In this document: positions 25,200 through 34,277 of the stretch, piece by piece
Numbering within the stretch: the stretch's first letter is position 1
Layout of the letters: each line of letters begins with the position of its first letter
Assembly: GCA_902552345.1 (NCBI GenBank)
Contig: CACDGO010000002.1
Coordinates: 79,501 to 143,500 of the forward strand
Reading direction: 5' to 3'
Origin: an uncultured Pelagibacteraceae bacterium
GTDB taxonomy: Bacteria > Pseudomonadota > Alphaproteobacteria > Pelagibacterales > Pelagibacteraceae
DNA: 64,000 bases
Notes under the pieces: model-generated
The model's database searches: none
Seen by the model: only the letters and a program-made list of their open reading frames with translations
What the model was told of the DNA's origin: nothing
Position numbers and translations under genes: made by a program

Positions 25200-27545
25200 T
25201 CACTTTGAGTTTTTGGAAATAACTTTACCAGATCTAAAGTTTATATATCCAAAGACTACAAGTAAGATCATCGCAAACGGGTAGACAATAGTTTTGCTGG
25301 GTCTATTAGTGTTTTCTATTTTAAAATTACTTATAATATCCCCCATTTGTACTCCTGACTTTTTGGCCTCTCCTCTCCAATTTAACTTGTCAACAATTAG
25401 TTTATTGTTTTGATCAGATAAAGTGATTCCATAGTCCTCAAGGTTATACTCGTTTTGAAATTTTCCTTTCTCGATCACAAATAATTTGTATCTTTCACCA
25501 TATTCCGTGACTCTTGTAACTTTTATATGCACCTCTTTTAAAGGATCAAAAGATAGTTTTTGGATACTTTTAGATGAGAGATTTTGGTTGTTAAACTTTG
25601 GGTAAAATTTACTCAGAACATAATCAGGAGCAAGAAATGAAAGAGAAATAATTAAAAAAGCTATAACTTCATACCACCTCAACTTATTAATGAACCATTG
25701 TTGAGTGGCAGATGTGAAAACTAATATTCCGATTAATGATGTAATGATTACTATCAAGGCTTGCCAGATACTGTTTATCCCAATCAATAGTAGCTCGTGA
25801 TTAAACAAAAAGACAATTGGTAAAATTCCTGTTCTCAAACTATACCAAATAGCTTGGAGTCCTGTTCTTAAAGGGTCGCCACCAGAAATTGCAGCAGCTG
25901 CATATGAAGCTAAACCAACTGGAGGTGTTACGTCTGCCATTAAACCAAAATAAAATACAAATAAGTGAACTGCGATTAATGGAAATATAAATCCTGAAGC
26001 ATTACCAACATCAACTAGAACTGTAGCCATTAAAGATGCTACAACCACATAGTTTGCAGTTGTAGGAAGGCCCATTCCAAGAAGCAAACAAAGAATAATT
26101 GTTAACAATATTAAAATTATCACATTATCTCTTGCTATTGTTTCAATGACTATAATTAAATTTGTACTCAAACCTGTTGACCCTACTGCTCCTACAATTA
26201 TTCCTGCTGTAGCGATTGCAATTCCTACTCCCACCATATTTATCGCACCTTTTTGAAGACCTACGATTGTTTGATTATACCAATCAATCAAGCCTGTTTT
26301 TAAATTTGGATTTTTAATTATACGACTAATCAAATTTACTAATATTAAAGATAAAGTTGCATAAAAGATAGAGAATCCAGCAGTGTATCGCATGTAAACA
26401 AGTAAAAATATTAATACGAAAATAGGAATAAGAAAATGTAACCCAGATAAAAAAGTTTTCTTTAAATGAGGAACATCAGCATCATCCATTCCTTTTAGAC
26501 CTAACTTAAGCGCCTCTAAATGAGAGATATAAAATAAAGCAATATATGAGATGATAGCAGGTAAAAAAGCGTGTTTAACAACTTCAAAATAAGTAACACC
26601 AATAAAGCTTGCCATAACAAATGCAGCCGCACCCATAACCGGTGGCATTATCTGCCCGTTGACTGAAGAAGATACTTCAATAGCTCCGGCTTTCTCTTGA
26701 GAAAAACCAGTTTTTTTCATAATAGGGATTGTGAAGGTTCCTGTTGTTACAGTGTTTGCAATTGATGAACCTGAGATCATTCCAGTCATTCCAGATCCTA
26801 ATATTGCAGCTTTAGCTGGACCACCTCGCATTTTTCCAACCATTGCAAAAGCTAAGTCTAAAAAATATTTTCCTCCACCAGCGGTTTCTAATAAAGCTCC
26901 AAATAGTACGAATAAAAATATGAAATCAACTGAAACTCCTATTGGAATTCCAAATATTGCTTCTTGATCAAACCATTGGAATCCTACTAATCTTTTTACA
27001 GAAAGTCCTCCGTGAGAAATAATGTCAGGAGCATATTTTCCAAAATAAGAAAATAAAAGAAAACAAACTGCTATTATTACTAAAGGCAAGCCTATAGCTC
27101 GTCTAGTCGCTTCTAATAAAATTAATATACCTGTTGCACCAATTATCAGTTCAACTGGTACTTTAAAACCGAATATTTCTTTTACTAAAAGTATTCCACC
27201 TCTATTTACTAAATCGTCATAGAAAAAATAAATATATAAACAGCTTAATGCCCCAGTAATACTAATAATAATATCAATTGCTGAAATCCTTTTTCCCCTA
27301 ACTGCTGGAAAAATTAAAAATGCTAAAGTTAGAGCAAAACCTAAATGAATGGCTCTAGCTGGTAAACCTTTGAACATTCCAAAGTTGAACCAAAAAGGAA
27401 ATGGGGAAGCATACCAGAGTTGAAAAAAAGTCCAAAGTATCGCAATTCCAAAAACTATCTTTAAATGGACTCCAGATAAATTTCTTGTTGGTGAAATATC
27501 TTCTTGGATTTTATTTTTTATCTTACTTTGAATGTTTTGATTCAT
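25200..27545 (-). CDS. TRAP transporter fused permease, TAXI type, with DUF3394 tail
   Basis: A 781-residue membrane protein that fuses the small (DctQ-like) and large (DctM-like) subunits of a TAXI TRAP transporter, a sodium- or proton-driven uptake system. About 18 hydrophobic segments are seen; GSGMTGMISGSSIANTVTTGTFTIP and the second-half MGLPTTANYVVVASLMATVLV are DctM signatures. After about residue 635 a non-membrane domain of about 110 residues (DUF3394, PDZ-like, with KSGVQMGDIISNF) is present, then one last helix. It follows the binding-protein gene after 77 bases that include a strong hairpin terminator, so it is probably expressed less. Confidence 0.93.
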   Translation of the reverse strand: MNQNIQSKIKNKIQEDISPTRNLSGVHLKIVFGIAILWTFFQLWYASPFPFWFNFGMFKGLPARAIHLGFALTLAFLIFPAVRGKRISAIDIIISITGALSCLYIYFFYDDLVNRGGILLVKEIFGFKVPVELIIGATGILILLEATRRAIGLPLVIIAVCFLLFSYFGKYAPDIISHGGLSVKRLVGFQWFDQEAIFGIPIGVSVDFIFLFVLFGALLETAGGGKYFLDLAFAMVGKMRGGPAKAAILGSGMTGMISGSSIANTVTTGTFTIPIMKKTGFSQEKAGAIEVSSSVNGQIMPPVMGAAAFVMASFIGVTYFEVVKHAFLPAIISYIALFYISHLEALKLGLKGMDDADVPHLKKTFLSGLHFLIPIFVLIFLLVYMRYTAGFSIFYATLSLILVNLISRIIKNPNLKTGLIDWYNQTIVGLQKGAINMVGVGIAIATAGIIVGAVGSTGLSTNLIIVIETIARDNVIILILLTIILCLLLGMGLPTTANYVVVASLMATVLVDVGNASGFIFPLIAVHLFVFYFGLMADVTPPVGLASYAAAAISGGDPLRTGLQAIWYSLRTGILPIVFLFNHELLLIGINSIWQALIVIITSLIGILVFTSATQQWFINKLRWYEVIAFLIISLSFLAPDYVLSKFYPKFNNQNLSSKSIQKLSFDPLKEVHIKVTRVTEYGERYKLFVIEKGKFQNEYNLEDYGITLSDQNNKLIVDKLNWRGEAKKSGVQMGDIISNFKIENTNRPSKTIVYPFAMILLVVFGYINFRSGKVISKNSK

Positions 27546-27567
27546 TTTGGTTAAGATACCCTATTCT

Positions 27568-27604
27568 AAAAAAAAAGGCCCAAGAAATATTGGGCCTTTT
27601 TTTA
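27568..27604 (-). terminator. Intrinsic terminator between TAXI binding protein and permease genes
   Basis: GGCCCAA (27577-27583), six-base loop, TTGGGCC (27590-27596), with a run of nine A before and seven T after on the plus strand. It is a terminator in both directions. For the minus-strand operon it would let only part of the transcripts reach the permease gene. Confidence 0.85.
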
Positions 27605-27622
27605 TAAAACTAAAAAGTTAGA

Positions 27623-28627
27623 TTACATTAATCCAGCTTCTTTATAATACTTAATTGCACCTGGATGTAATGGAGCTGATAATCCATCAGCTATCATATT
27701 TTTCTTTTCCAGAGGTCCAAAAGCAGGGTGTTGAGCTCTGAAATCATCAAAGTTTTCCATTACTGCTTTCGTTACTAAGTATACAAGCTCTTCAGAAACA
27801 TTAGCACTTGTCACAACGGTAGCTTTTACACCAAATGTTGTAGCGTCTTTTTTCTGGTTTGAGTAAGTTCCAGCAGGTATTACTGCTTTAGCGTAATAGT
27901 CAGCTCCATCAATTAAGCCTTGTACTGGCGCACCAGTTAAATTGATTGGGCTAGCTTTCGCTTTACAAGTAGCTGCTTGTTCCATAGCACCATTTGGAAA
28001 TCCCACTGAGTATCCAAATGCATCTATTTTACCATCGCAAAGAGCTTTTACTTGTTCAGATGAAGTAAGTTCAGTAGTTGCTTTGAACATACTCATATCT
28101 GCTCCCATAGCTTTCATTAATTCTTCCATAGTTCCTCTTTGACCAGAACCCGGGTTACCAATGTTTACTGTTTTTCCTTTTAGACCTTTAAAATCTTTGA
28201 TTTTCGATTTTTTACTTGCCCAAATTTGGAAAGGTTCATTGTGAACAGAAAATACAGCTCTTAAGTCACTGAACTGTTTTCCTTCCCATTTGCTTGAACC
28301 ATTGTAAGCATGGTACTGCCAGTCTGACTGAGCAACACCAAATTGAAACTCACCATCTTTGATTTGTCCAATATTGTAGTTTGATCCACCTGTTGAAGGT
28401 GCAGTACATCTATAAGCTTTTGCTGTACCTTTTTTTCTACCGTGATCAGCACTTATTGCTGATTTGTGTAGCATTTTACAAATAGCGTTACCTGTTTGGA
28501 AATAAACTCCAGTAGGTCCTCCTGTTCCTATTGTAAAAAACTCTGCTGATTTAGCGATTGATGTAATGGGGCTTGAAAAAGCAAACATTACTAGTACCGC
28601 TGAAATCAATGACATCATTTTTTTCAT
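27623..28627 (-). CDS. TAXI-family TRAP solute-binding protein
   Basis: A 334-residue periplasmic substrate-binding protein with signal peptide (KKMMSLISAVLVMFAFSSPITSIAKSA). It has the TAXI opening FFTIGTGGPTGVYFQTG and the conserved LRAVFSVHNEPFQI and GSGQRGTMEELM blocks. TAXI proteins bind glutamate/glutamine-like or other organic acids in the few cases studied; the ligand here is unknown. A good ribosome binding site (AGAGGAG) and its own promoter precede it. The terminator directly after the stop probably raises the level of this protein over the permease. Confidence 0.94.
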   Translation of the reverse strand: MKKMMSLISAVLVMFAFSSPITSIAKSAEFFTIGTGGPTGVYFQTGNAICKMLHKSAISADHGRKKGTAKAYRCTAPSTGGSNYNIGQIKDGEFQFGVAQSDWQYHAYNGSSKWEGKQFSDLRAVFSVHNEPFQIWASKKSKIKDFKGLKGKTVNIGNPGSGQRGTMEELMKAMGADMSMFKATTELTSSEQVKALCDGKIDAFGYSVGFPNGAMEQAATCKAKASPINLTGAPVQGLIDGADYYAKAVIPAGTYSNQKKDATTFGVKATVVTSANVSEELVYLVTKAVMENFDDFRAQHPAFGPLEKKNMIADGLSAPLHPGAIKYYKEAGLM

Positions 28628-28653
28628 TTGTACTCCTCTTGTTATAATAATTA

Positions 28654-28682
28654 ATTTAACTACGTTATTTAATTGAGGTCAA
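28654..28682 (-). promoter_or_regulatory. Candidate promoter of the TAXI binding protein gene
   Basis: On the minus strand TTGACC (28682-28677) and TTAAAT (28659-28654) are 17 bases apart, starting just after the end of the aminotransferase gene. The transcript would begin near 28647, about 20 bases before the start codon, leaving room for the AGAGGAG site. Confidence 0.5.
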
Positions 28683-28690
28683 AGAAATTC

Positions 28691-29929
28691 TTATAAATTT
28701 TTAGCCCAATTTGACAACTTACTAACCCCCTCAACTACATTTGGTGCATAGGTCTTGACCATTTCCTCACTAATAGACTTATGGTTAGAAACATTTTTGA
28801 AAAATTCAATTCCATCAAAATCTGTATAACTTAATCTTGTTAACATTCTCTTTGGTTTGAAACCAAAATCGGAACCTGGTAACATTGCAACTCCAGTTTC
28901 ATTTAAAATTGCATCACAAAGTTTTGCAGAAGTTTTATATTTTTTATTTTTAAATTCCGGCATTAGATAAAATGCACCTTGTGGTGGATTTATTAAAATT
29001 TTATTAGATTTTAAATTATTGTAAACATATAATCCTACTGCGTGTAATATACCTGTAACTTTTAATTTATACTCTTCGTAGTTACCATGATAAGCTTCAA
29101 CTGCTGCAAACTGAGTTGGTGTATTGACTGTTGAATAAGACTCACTGGCTAAAGATTTTAAACTACTCATAAAATCTTTCATTCCACTTGGTACAGCTAA
29201 AAAACCTAACCTCCAACCACCTGCACCACACCATTTACTAAGACCTCCACTTATAAACGTTGATTCAGGATAAAATTTAGAAATAGATTTATAGCTATTA
29301 TCAAAAGATAAATCGGTATAAATTTCATCTGATAAAATTATTAGATTATTTTTTTTTGCAACTTTAGCTAACTCTTTTAAATTATGACAAATAGCACCAG
29401 ATGGGTTATTTGGAGAGTTCAAGATTAATATTTTGTTTTTACTTTTTCCTAATTTTTTTAGTTTATTCTCAAGTTCTTTTGCTGTAGGAAACCAATTATT
29501 TTCTCTTGACGTTTCAAGCCAATGAACTTTATTTGTGCCAATTTCTGCTTGGGGCTCGTACGAAACCCAGCTTGGAGCAGGAGTTATAATTTCTCCGTTA
29601 AAAGTAACATGCATTAATAACATTGCCTCTTTTGAGCCCGGAGTAATTAAAATATTCTCTTTTGAATATTTTACTCCAGATCTTTCGAATAAATATTTAG
29701 AAATATTTTCTCTCAGTTCAGGCAAGCCTTGTATTGGCAAATATTCTTTTCTATGAGCATTTAGTTTTAAAGTTTCAACAATCTTATCAGGAATTTGGAA
29801 AGGTGATTGACCAAAACCAAATCTGTAAATCTTTTTACCAGATTTTATCAAATTTTTTGACTTTTCGTTTATTGCTAAAGTTGAGGACTCTTTAAGTTTT
29901 AAAATATTTTTTTTAACTTTTGACTTCAT
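28691..29929 (-). CDS. Class I/II pyridoxal-phosphate aminotransferase
   Basis: A 412-residue fold-type I aminotransferase. The N-terminal part has GFGQSPFQIPDKIVETL, the PLP-contact region is ILNSPNNPSGAIC with DEIYTDLSF after it, and the Schiff-base Lys lies in GGLSKWCGAGGWRLGF. The C-terminal RLSYTDFDG contains the substrate-carboxylate Arg. The specificity is unknown; aspartate-, aromatic- or taurine-like substrates cannot be told apart. Its position upstream of a TAXI transporter suggests that it may act on an imported amino compound, which is only an inference. Confidence 0.88.
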   Translation of the reverse strand: MKSKVKKNILKLKESSTLAINEKSKNLIKSGKKIYRFGFGQSPFQIPDKIVETLKLNAHRKEYLPIQGLPELRENISKYLFERSGVKYSKENILITPGSKEAMLLMHVTFNGEIITPAPSWVSYEPQAEIGTNKVHWLETSRENNWFPTAKELENKLKKLGKSKNKILILNSPNNPSGAICHNLKELAKVAKKNNLIILSDEIYTDLSFDNSYKSISKFYPESTFISGGLSKWCGAGGWRLGFLAVPSGMKDFMSSLKSLASESYSTVNTPTQFAAVEAYHGNYEEYKLKVTGILHAVGLYVYNNLKSNKILINPPQGAFYLMPEFKNKKYKTSAKLCDAILNETGVAMLPGSDFGFKPKRMLTRLSYTDFDGIEFFKNVSNHKSISEEMVKTYAPNVVEGVSKLSNWAKNL

Positions 29930-29999
29930 TATTAAAGTACAAATATCTATACGGGGACTGCAAGTAAAAAGTCAAATCAATTGTTGTAAATAGGAACAT

Positions 30000-30028
30000 T
30001 TGACAAATTGATTCGGTCATGTTTTAAT
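30000..30028 (+). promoter_or_regulatory. Promoter of the helicase-fdxA-carD operon
   Basis: TTGACA (30000-30005), 17-base spacer, TTTAAT (30023-30028). Five bases or more of both hexamers match the sigma70 consensus, giving a leader of about 50 bases to the helicase start at 30088. Confidence 0.6.
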
Positions 30029-30087
30029 CCTACTTTGTTCTCAACTTTGATCTACATATAGTGTAAAAAAAATTAGCTGACACAAAA

Positions 30088-32553
30088 ATGGAAAAACAAT
30101 CAAACAGAATTATAGCTTTACTTGGGCCAACTAATACCGGCAAAACTTATATAGCAATTGAAAAAATGCTAGAGCACAACACTGGAATCTTTGGGTTGCC
30201 ACTAAGACTTCTTGCAAGAGAAGTTTACGACAAATGTGTTGAAAAGGTTGGGATTCAAAAAGTAGCATTAATCACTGGTGAGGAAAAAATAATACCAAGC
30301 ACTGCTAATTATTTTATATGCACTGTAGAGTCTATGCCCAAAGATAAAAAAGTTGATTTTGTTGCAATAGATGAAATTCAGATGTGCGCAGATCGAGAAA
30401 GAGGACATATTTTTACTGAGAGAATGTTGGAAGCTCGTGGGTCAATGATGACAATGTTTTTAGGTTCACAAATTATGGAAAAAATAATCCAAGATTTAGT
30501 AAAAGATGTCGAGTTTGAGAAAAAAGAAAGATACTCTAAATTAAGTTACTCAGGTGTAAAAAAGATTTCAAGATTAGAGAGAAAAGTTGCAATTATAGCT
30601 TTTTCAATTGAAGAGGTTTATGCAATTGCTGAACTTGTTAGAAGACAGAAAGGCGGGGCTGCAGTAATAATGGGATCCTTAAGTCCTAAAACAAGAAATT
30701 CTCAAGTTGGATTGTATCAATCGGGTGATGTAGATTACTTAATTGCAACAGATGCTATAGGAATGGGTTTAAATATGGATATTAATGAAATTTATTTTTC
30801 TAATTTAAAAAAATTTGATGGAAAAAAAACTAGAAGGCTGAACTTAATCGAAATGTCTCAAATAGCTGGAAGAGCTGGTAGATATAAAAATGATGGTGGA
30901 TTTGGAACAACAGGAGATTGTGAAACTTTAAATTCTGATGAGATTGAAAAAATAGAAAAACATCAATTACCTGACACTCGAACAATTTATTGGAGAAACT
31001 CAAAATTAAATTTTAAAAGCCCAGAAGAGTTAATTTTATCACTGGAAAAAAAGCCTGACCAGAAGAATTTACTTAGAACCAACGACTCCCTTGATGAAAG
31101 TGTTTTAAGGTTTTTTTTAAAAAAAGGATCAAATAATATTATTTACCATAAAAATTTAGAATTACTGTGGGAGTGTTGTCAAATACCTGATTTTGAAAAA
31201 AAGGCTTACGGCCAGCATATAAATGTGATTGATAAAGTTTTTCAATTTTTGTCAACTCGAAAAAAAAAAATTCCGAGTTTTTTTATGAAAGAACAACTTA
31301 AAGGTCTTGAAAGAGATCATGGTAACGTAGATTTATTATCTCATAGGTTATCAAATGTAAGAACTTGGTCATATGTAGCTAACAAAAAAAATTGGGTAGA
31401 AAATTCAGATTATTGGATACAGCTCACAAAGAGTATTGAGGATAAGCTTTCTGATAAATTACATGAGGAATTAACAAAAAGTTTTATTGATAAAAAGATT
31501 AGCATTTTATCAAGAAATCTTAAACAAGATCTTATTTTAAATACAGAAATCAACGAGAATAATAAAATTCATATAGATGGACAACTAATTGGTGAACTAA
31601 AAGGACTTAAATTTTTAATAGAGGTTACACCAAAAACTTTAGATACTGATATTAAGTCTATAAAAAAAGCTGCAAGGAAGGGAATAGAAAAAGAACTAAT
31701 AAAAAGAGTTGATGAAATTTTAACTAAAGGAGAAATAAACATAAATAATGAATGTGAAATTATTTGGAAAAACAATCGTATAGCTAGGTTGAAAAAGGGA
31801 AATGATTATTTAAGTCCAGAAATAGATATTATTGCGGACGATTCACTGGTTGAGGACTCAAAAATTAAATTGATTTCCTTTTTAAATAAATGGCTAAGTA
31901 ACTATGTTAATGAGATTTTAGGAGATCTAATAAAACTCTCAACTTATAAGATTTCCAATCAGTATTTAAGAGGTTTGGTATTCCAGCTATATGAAAATAA
32001 CGGAGTAGTTAAAAGAGAAGAAGTTCAAGAAATTGTGAAATTAATTCCAACAGAGGATAGGAAAAAATTATGGGGTATGGGAATTAAAATTGGAAGATAT
32101 CACATCTATTTACCTAAAATGCTAAAACCGAAAGCGGTAGGATTTAGAGTAAGTTTATGGAAAATTTTTCACAATCTTTCAAGTAATAATAAAATACCTA
32201 AGTCAGGGTTAAATTTTTTAATAGGAGCAAGTTTAGAAAAAAAATTTTTACTTTTATGCGGTTTTGAAAAATTTAGAGAATTTTTCGTAAGAATTGATAT
32301 TTTAGAGAAGCTTTTTCTTAAAATTTTAGAAAATACAAAAGACAAAAAGTTTAAGATAAATTCTGAAATGATGAATTTATTGGGATGTTCGAAAGATAAT
32401 TTTTACAAGTTAATGACTTATATGAATTACAAAAAGGATAAATCAATAGATACGTATATTTTTAAAGGTGAAAAAAAGAAAAAAGAGAAAATAATACGAT
32501 TTGACAAAAAAGAGAATCCATTTAATAAACTCCTTTCATTAAATTTAAAATAA
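30088..32553 (+). CDS. SUV3-like superfamily 2 RNA helicase
   Basis: An 821-residue helicase related to mitochondrial SUV3 and the alphaproteobacterial 'helicase' in front of fdxA-carD. Walker A is LGPTNTGKTYIAIE (13-20 core), motif II is DEIQM, the second RecA domain has TDAIGMGLNM and QIAGRAGR (motif VI). The C-terminal half, about 450 residues, is Lys-rich with no named domain visible. In mitochondria SUV3 works with RNA-degrading enzymes; a role in RNA turnover is inferred here. It is the first gene of a four-gene operon with TAA/ATG junction (no spacer) to the next gene. Confidence 0.9.
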   Translation: MEKQSNRIIALLGPTNTGKTYIAIEKMLEHNTGIFGLPLRLLAREVYDKCVEKVGIQKVALITGEEKIIPSTANYFICTVESMPKDKKVDFVAIDEIQMCADRERGHIFTERMLEARGSMMTMFLGSQIMEKIIQDLVKDVEFEKKERYSKLSYSGVKKISRLERKVAIIAFSIEEVYAIAELVRRQKGGAAVIMGSLSPKTRNSQVGLYQSGDVDYLIATDAIGMGLNMDINEIYFSNLKKFDGKKTRRLNLIEMSQIAGRAGRYKNDGGFGTTGDCETLNSDEIEKIEKHQLPDTRTIYWRNSKLNFKSPEELILSLEKKPDQKNLLRTNDSLDESVLRFFLKKGSNNIIYHKNLELLWECCQIPDFEKKAYGQHINVIDKVFQFLSTRKKKIPSFFMKEQLKGLERDHGNVDLLSHRLSNVRTWSYVANKKNWVENSDYWIQLTKSIEDKLSDKLHEELTKSFIDKKISILSRNLKQDLILNTEINENNKIHIDGQLIGELKGLKFLIEVTPKTLDTDIKSIKKAARKGIEKELIKRVDEILTKGEININNECEIIWKNNRIARLKKGNDYLSPEIDIIADDSLVEDSKIKLISFLNKWLSNYVNEILGDLIKLSTYKISNQYLRGLVFQLYENNGVVKREEVQEIVKLIPTEDRKKLWGMGIKIGRYHIYLPKMLKPKAVGFRVSLWKIFHNLSSNNKIPKSGLNFLIGASLEKKFLLLCGFEKFREFFVRIDILEKLFLKILENTKDKKFKINSEMMNLLGCSKDNFYKLMTYMNYKKDKSIDTYIFKGEKKKKEKIIRFDKKENPFNKLLSLNLK

Positions 32554-32943
32554 ATGAGCAAACTTAACAAAGAGAGTATAATAGGGATATCGGCATTGTT
32601 AGTCCACGCCGCTAATATAGATGAAATTTATTCTGAACATGAAAAAAAGTTAATTAAAGATTTTATAAAATCTTACTTAAAAAATGAAAATGAAGATGAA
32701 ATTTTAAAAAAAGCCGAAGATATAGAAGAAAACTCAAATCAATTATTAAATTACACAAATTTAGTAAAACAAAATTCAATGGATTTAAAGAAAGATGTAA
32801 TTGAACATCTTTGGAAAGTTATTATTTCTGATAACTCTATTGATCAATATGAAGCTAATTTAATGAGAAGAATTTGTGGCCTAATTTACTTTCCTGATAA
32901 AGAGTGTGCAGAAATAAAACTTAAATTATTAAATTCAAAATGA
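32554..32943 (+). CDS. TerB-like small protein
   Basis: A 129-residue all-helical protein. The segment [29 protein letters not shown] and the later [26 protein letters not shown] are the two acidic helix pairs typical of the TerB/TerB-N-like fold with Asp/Glu residues at metal-contact positions. In other alphaproteobacteria the corresponding place between the helicase and fdxA is usually an S4-domain RNA-binding protein, so this is a different second gene. It begins immediately after the helicase stop and overlaps fdxA by four bases (ATGA). Function is unknown. Confidence 0.75.
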   Translation: MSKLNKESIIGISALLVHAANIDEIYSEHEKKLIKDFIKSYLKNENEDEILKKAEDIEENSNQLLNYTNLVKQNSMDLKKDVIEHLWKVIISDNSIDQYEANLMRRICGLIYFPDKECAEIKLKLLNSK

Positions 32944-33281
32944 CTTATATTGTAAAAGATGAGTGTATTAAATGTAAACTTACAGACTGTGTTGAAGTCT
33001 GCCCAGTAGATTGTTTTTATGAGGGCGAGAACATGCTAGTAATTAACCCTGAGGAATGTATAGATTGTGGAGTCTGCGAACCTGAGTGTCCTATTGATGC
33101 AATTAAAGCAGATAATGATGATAGTGTTGAGGAAAAAGAAAAATGGTTATTGCTAAATAAAAAGTTTTCTGCAATATGGCCTAATATTTCTAAAAAAAAA
33201 GAACCAATGAAAGATCACAAAAAATTTGAAAATATAAAAAATAAATTTGATGAACACTTTTCAGAAAAACCTGGAAAATAA
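32940..33281 (+). CDS. fdxA: 7Fe ferredoxin
   Basis: A 113-residue soluble electron carrier of the FdxA type. Cysteines at 9, 12, 17, 21 and 25 and at 40, 43, 46 and 50 form the 3Fe-4S and 4Fe-4S cluster motifs ([14 protein letters not shown] and [12 protein letters not shown]). The Lys-rich tail of about 55 residues is typical of the alphaproteobacterial form. It sits between TerB-like and carD genes, as in the conserved alphaproteobacterial order. Confidence 0.95.
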   Translation: MTYIVKDECIKCKLTDCVEVCPVDCFYEGENMLVINPEECIDCGVCEPECPIDAIKADNDDSVEEKEKWLLLNKKFSAIWPNISKKKEPMKDHKKFENIKNKFDEHFSEKPGK

Positions 33282-33284
33282 AAA

Positions 33285-33947
33285 ATGATAAAGAAGAAAA
33301 AAGCTAAAAAAGCTAAAAAAATTAACAAAGCAAAAAAGATTAAAATTAAACCTGCACTAAAAGTGGTTGAAAAAAAAACATTAATTCCTGGTCAAGATGA
33401 CAAACCAGAAATAAAAAAAGTAAAAAAGCAACCTACTGAAAAAAGAATTTATAATCTCAAAGATTTTGTAGTTTATCCTAAACATGGAGTAGGAAAAATC
33501 ACTGCAATAGAAAAGGCGAATATAGGACAAATAGATATTCAGTTTTACAAGATTTTTGTAGAGAAAGAAAAATTGACTTTAACTGTTCCAATTAATCAGC
33601 AATCGAAATTAAGACCGATAGCTTCAATAAATCAAATTAACAAATGCATATCAATTTTAAAGACAAAACCTAAAATAAAAAGAACTATGTGGAGCAGGAG
33701 AGCTCAAGAATACGATCAGAAAATAAATTCTGGAAAAATTTATGAATTAGCTGAAGTTGTGAAAGATTTAAATAAAAATACAGATATAATTGCAGATCAA
33801 TCTTACTCTGAAAGACAATTATTTGAAAAGGCTTATGAAAGACTTAAATCAGAATTTGAAGCTGTGCTAAAAACTAGTTCAGAGGAAGCCCAAAAAAAAA
33901 TGGACAAAGCTTTGGGAAGAACAAAAATTCAAGAAAGTTTAGAATAA
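33285..33947 (+). CDS. carD: CarD-family transcription regulator
   Basis: A 220-residue protein. The first 57 residues are a Lys-rich tail-like segment (many KAKK repeats), unusually long for the family. The CarD/RNA-polymerase-interacting domain begins with DFVVYPKHGVGKITAIE near residue 63; the second part (RAQEYDQKINSGKIYELAEVVKDL) contains the DNA-contact helices. CarD binds the RNA polymerase beta subunit and stabilises open promoter complexes; this is known from other bacteria. It is the last gene of the operon, three bases after fdxA, and is followed by a hairpin terminator. Confidence 0.9.
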   Translation: MIKKKKAKKAKKINKAKKIKIKPALKVVEKKTLIPGQDDKPEIKKVKKQPTEKRIYNLKDFVVYPKHGVGKITAIEKANIGQIDIQFYKIFVEKEKLTLTVPINQQSKLRPIASINQINKCISILKTKPKIKRTMWSRRAQEYDQKINSGKIYELAEVVKDLNKNTDIIADQSYSERQLFEKAYERLKSEFEAVLKTSSEEAQKKMDKALGRTKIQESLE

Positions 33948-33949
33948 AA

Positions 33950-33982
33950 AAACGCCCTCTTTAAAAAATAAAAAGGGCGTTT
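33950..33982. terminator. Bidirectional hairpin terminator between carD and the basic peptide gene
   Basis: AAACGCCCT (33950-33958) pairs with AGGGCGTTT (33974-33982) around a 15-base A/T-rich loop. On the minus strand the stem is followed by a run of seven T, so termination should be better for the basic peptide gene than for carD, whose own side has only TTTAGTT. Confidence 0.8.
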
Positions 33983-33996
33983 AGTTAAAGAGAAAA

Positions 33997-34068
33997 CTAT
34001 CTTCTTCTTCTTCTCTTTTTTGCTTTCTTTTTAGTTTTCTTTTTAGCTTTTTTTCTTCTTTTAGCCAT
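33997..34068 (-). CDS. 23-residue lysine/arginine-rich peptide, stand-alone gene
   Basis: The minus strand encodes MAKRRKKAKKKTK, then more Lys/Ala, and ends with five Arg before the stop (33997-33999). All residues but five (Met, three Ala and one Thr) are Lys or Arg. GGGAG lies about 6 bases before the ATG, in a strong AAGGGAG context. A promoter pair precedes it and a bidirectional hairpin follows 15 bases after the stop, so it is a complete one-gene unit. The composition resembles histone-H1-like tails or the short basic ribosomal proteins (Thx type); it would bind nucleic acid. I do not recognise the family. Confidence 0.7.
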   Translation of the reverse strand: MAKRRKKAKKKTKKKAKKRRRRR

Positions 34069-34117
34069 CTTTTCTCCCTTGTTTTAAACAAATCTTAATG
34101 ATTCGTTTGTTAATTAA

Positions 34118-34145
34118 ACATTAATTATTAAAAGATTCATGTCAA
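34118..34145 (-). promoter_or_regulatory. Candidate promoter of the basic peptide gene
   Basis: On the minus strand TTGACA (34145-34140), 16-base spacer, TAATGT (34123-34118). The leader would be about 43 bases. The rest of 34146-34277 is very AT-rich with no gene seen. Confidence 0.5.
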
Positions 34146-34277
34146 ATATAAATTAATTTACAAAATTGATTCAAAAATTAAATTTTTTTAATTATTTTTT
34201 TAATTTTTTATAAAATTAAAAAAAGTTAGTAATACCAATGTTTTTTTAAGCAAATTAAATAAGATTTAATTTAATTT

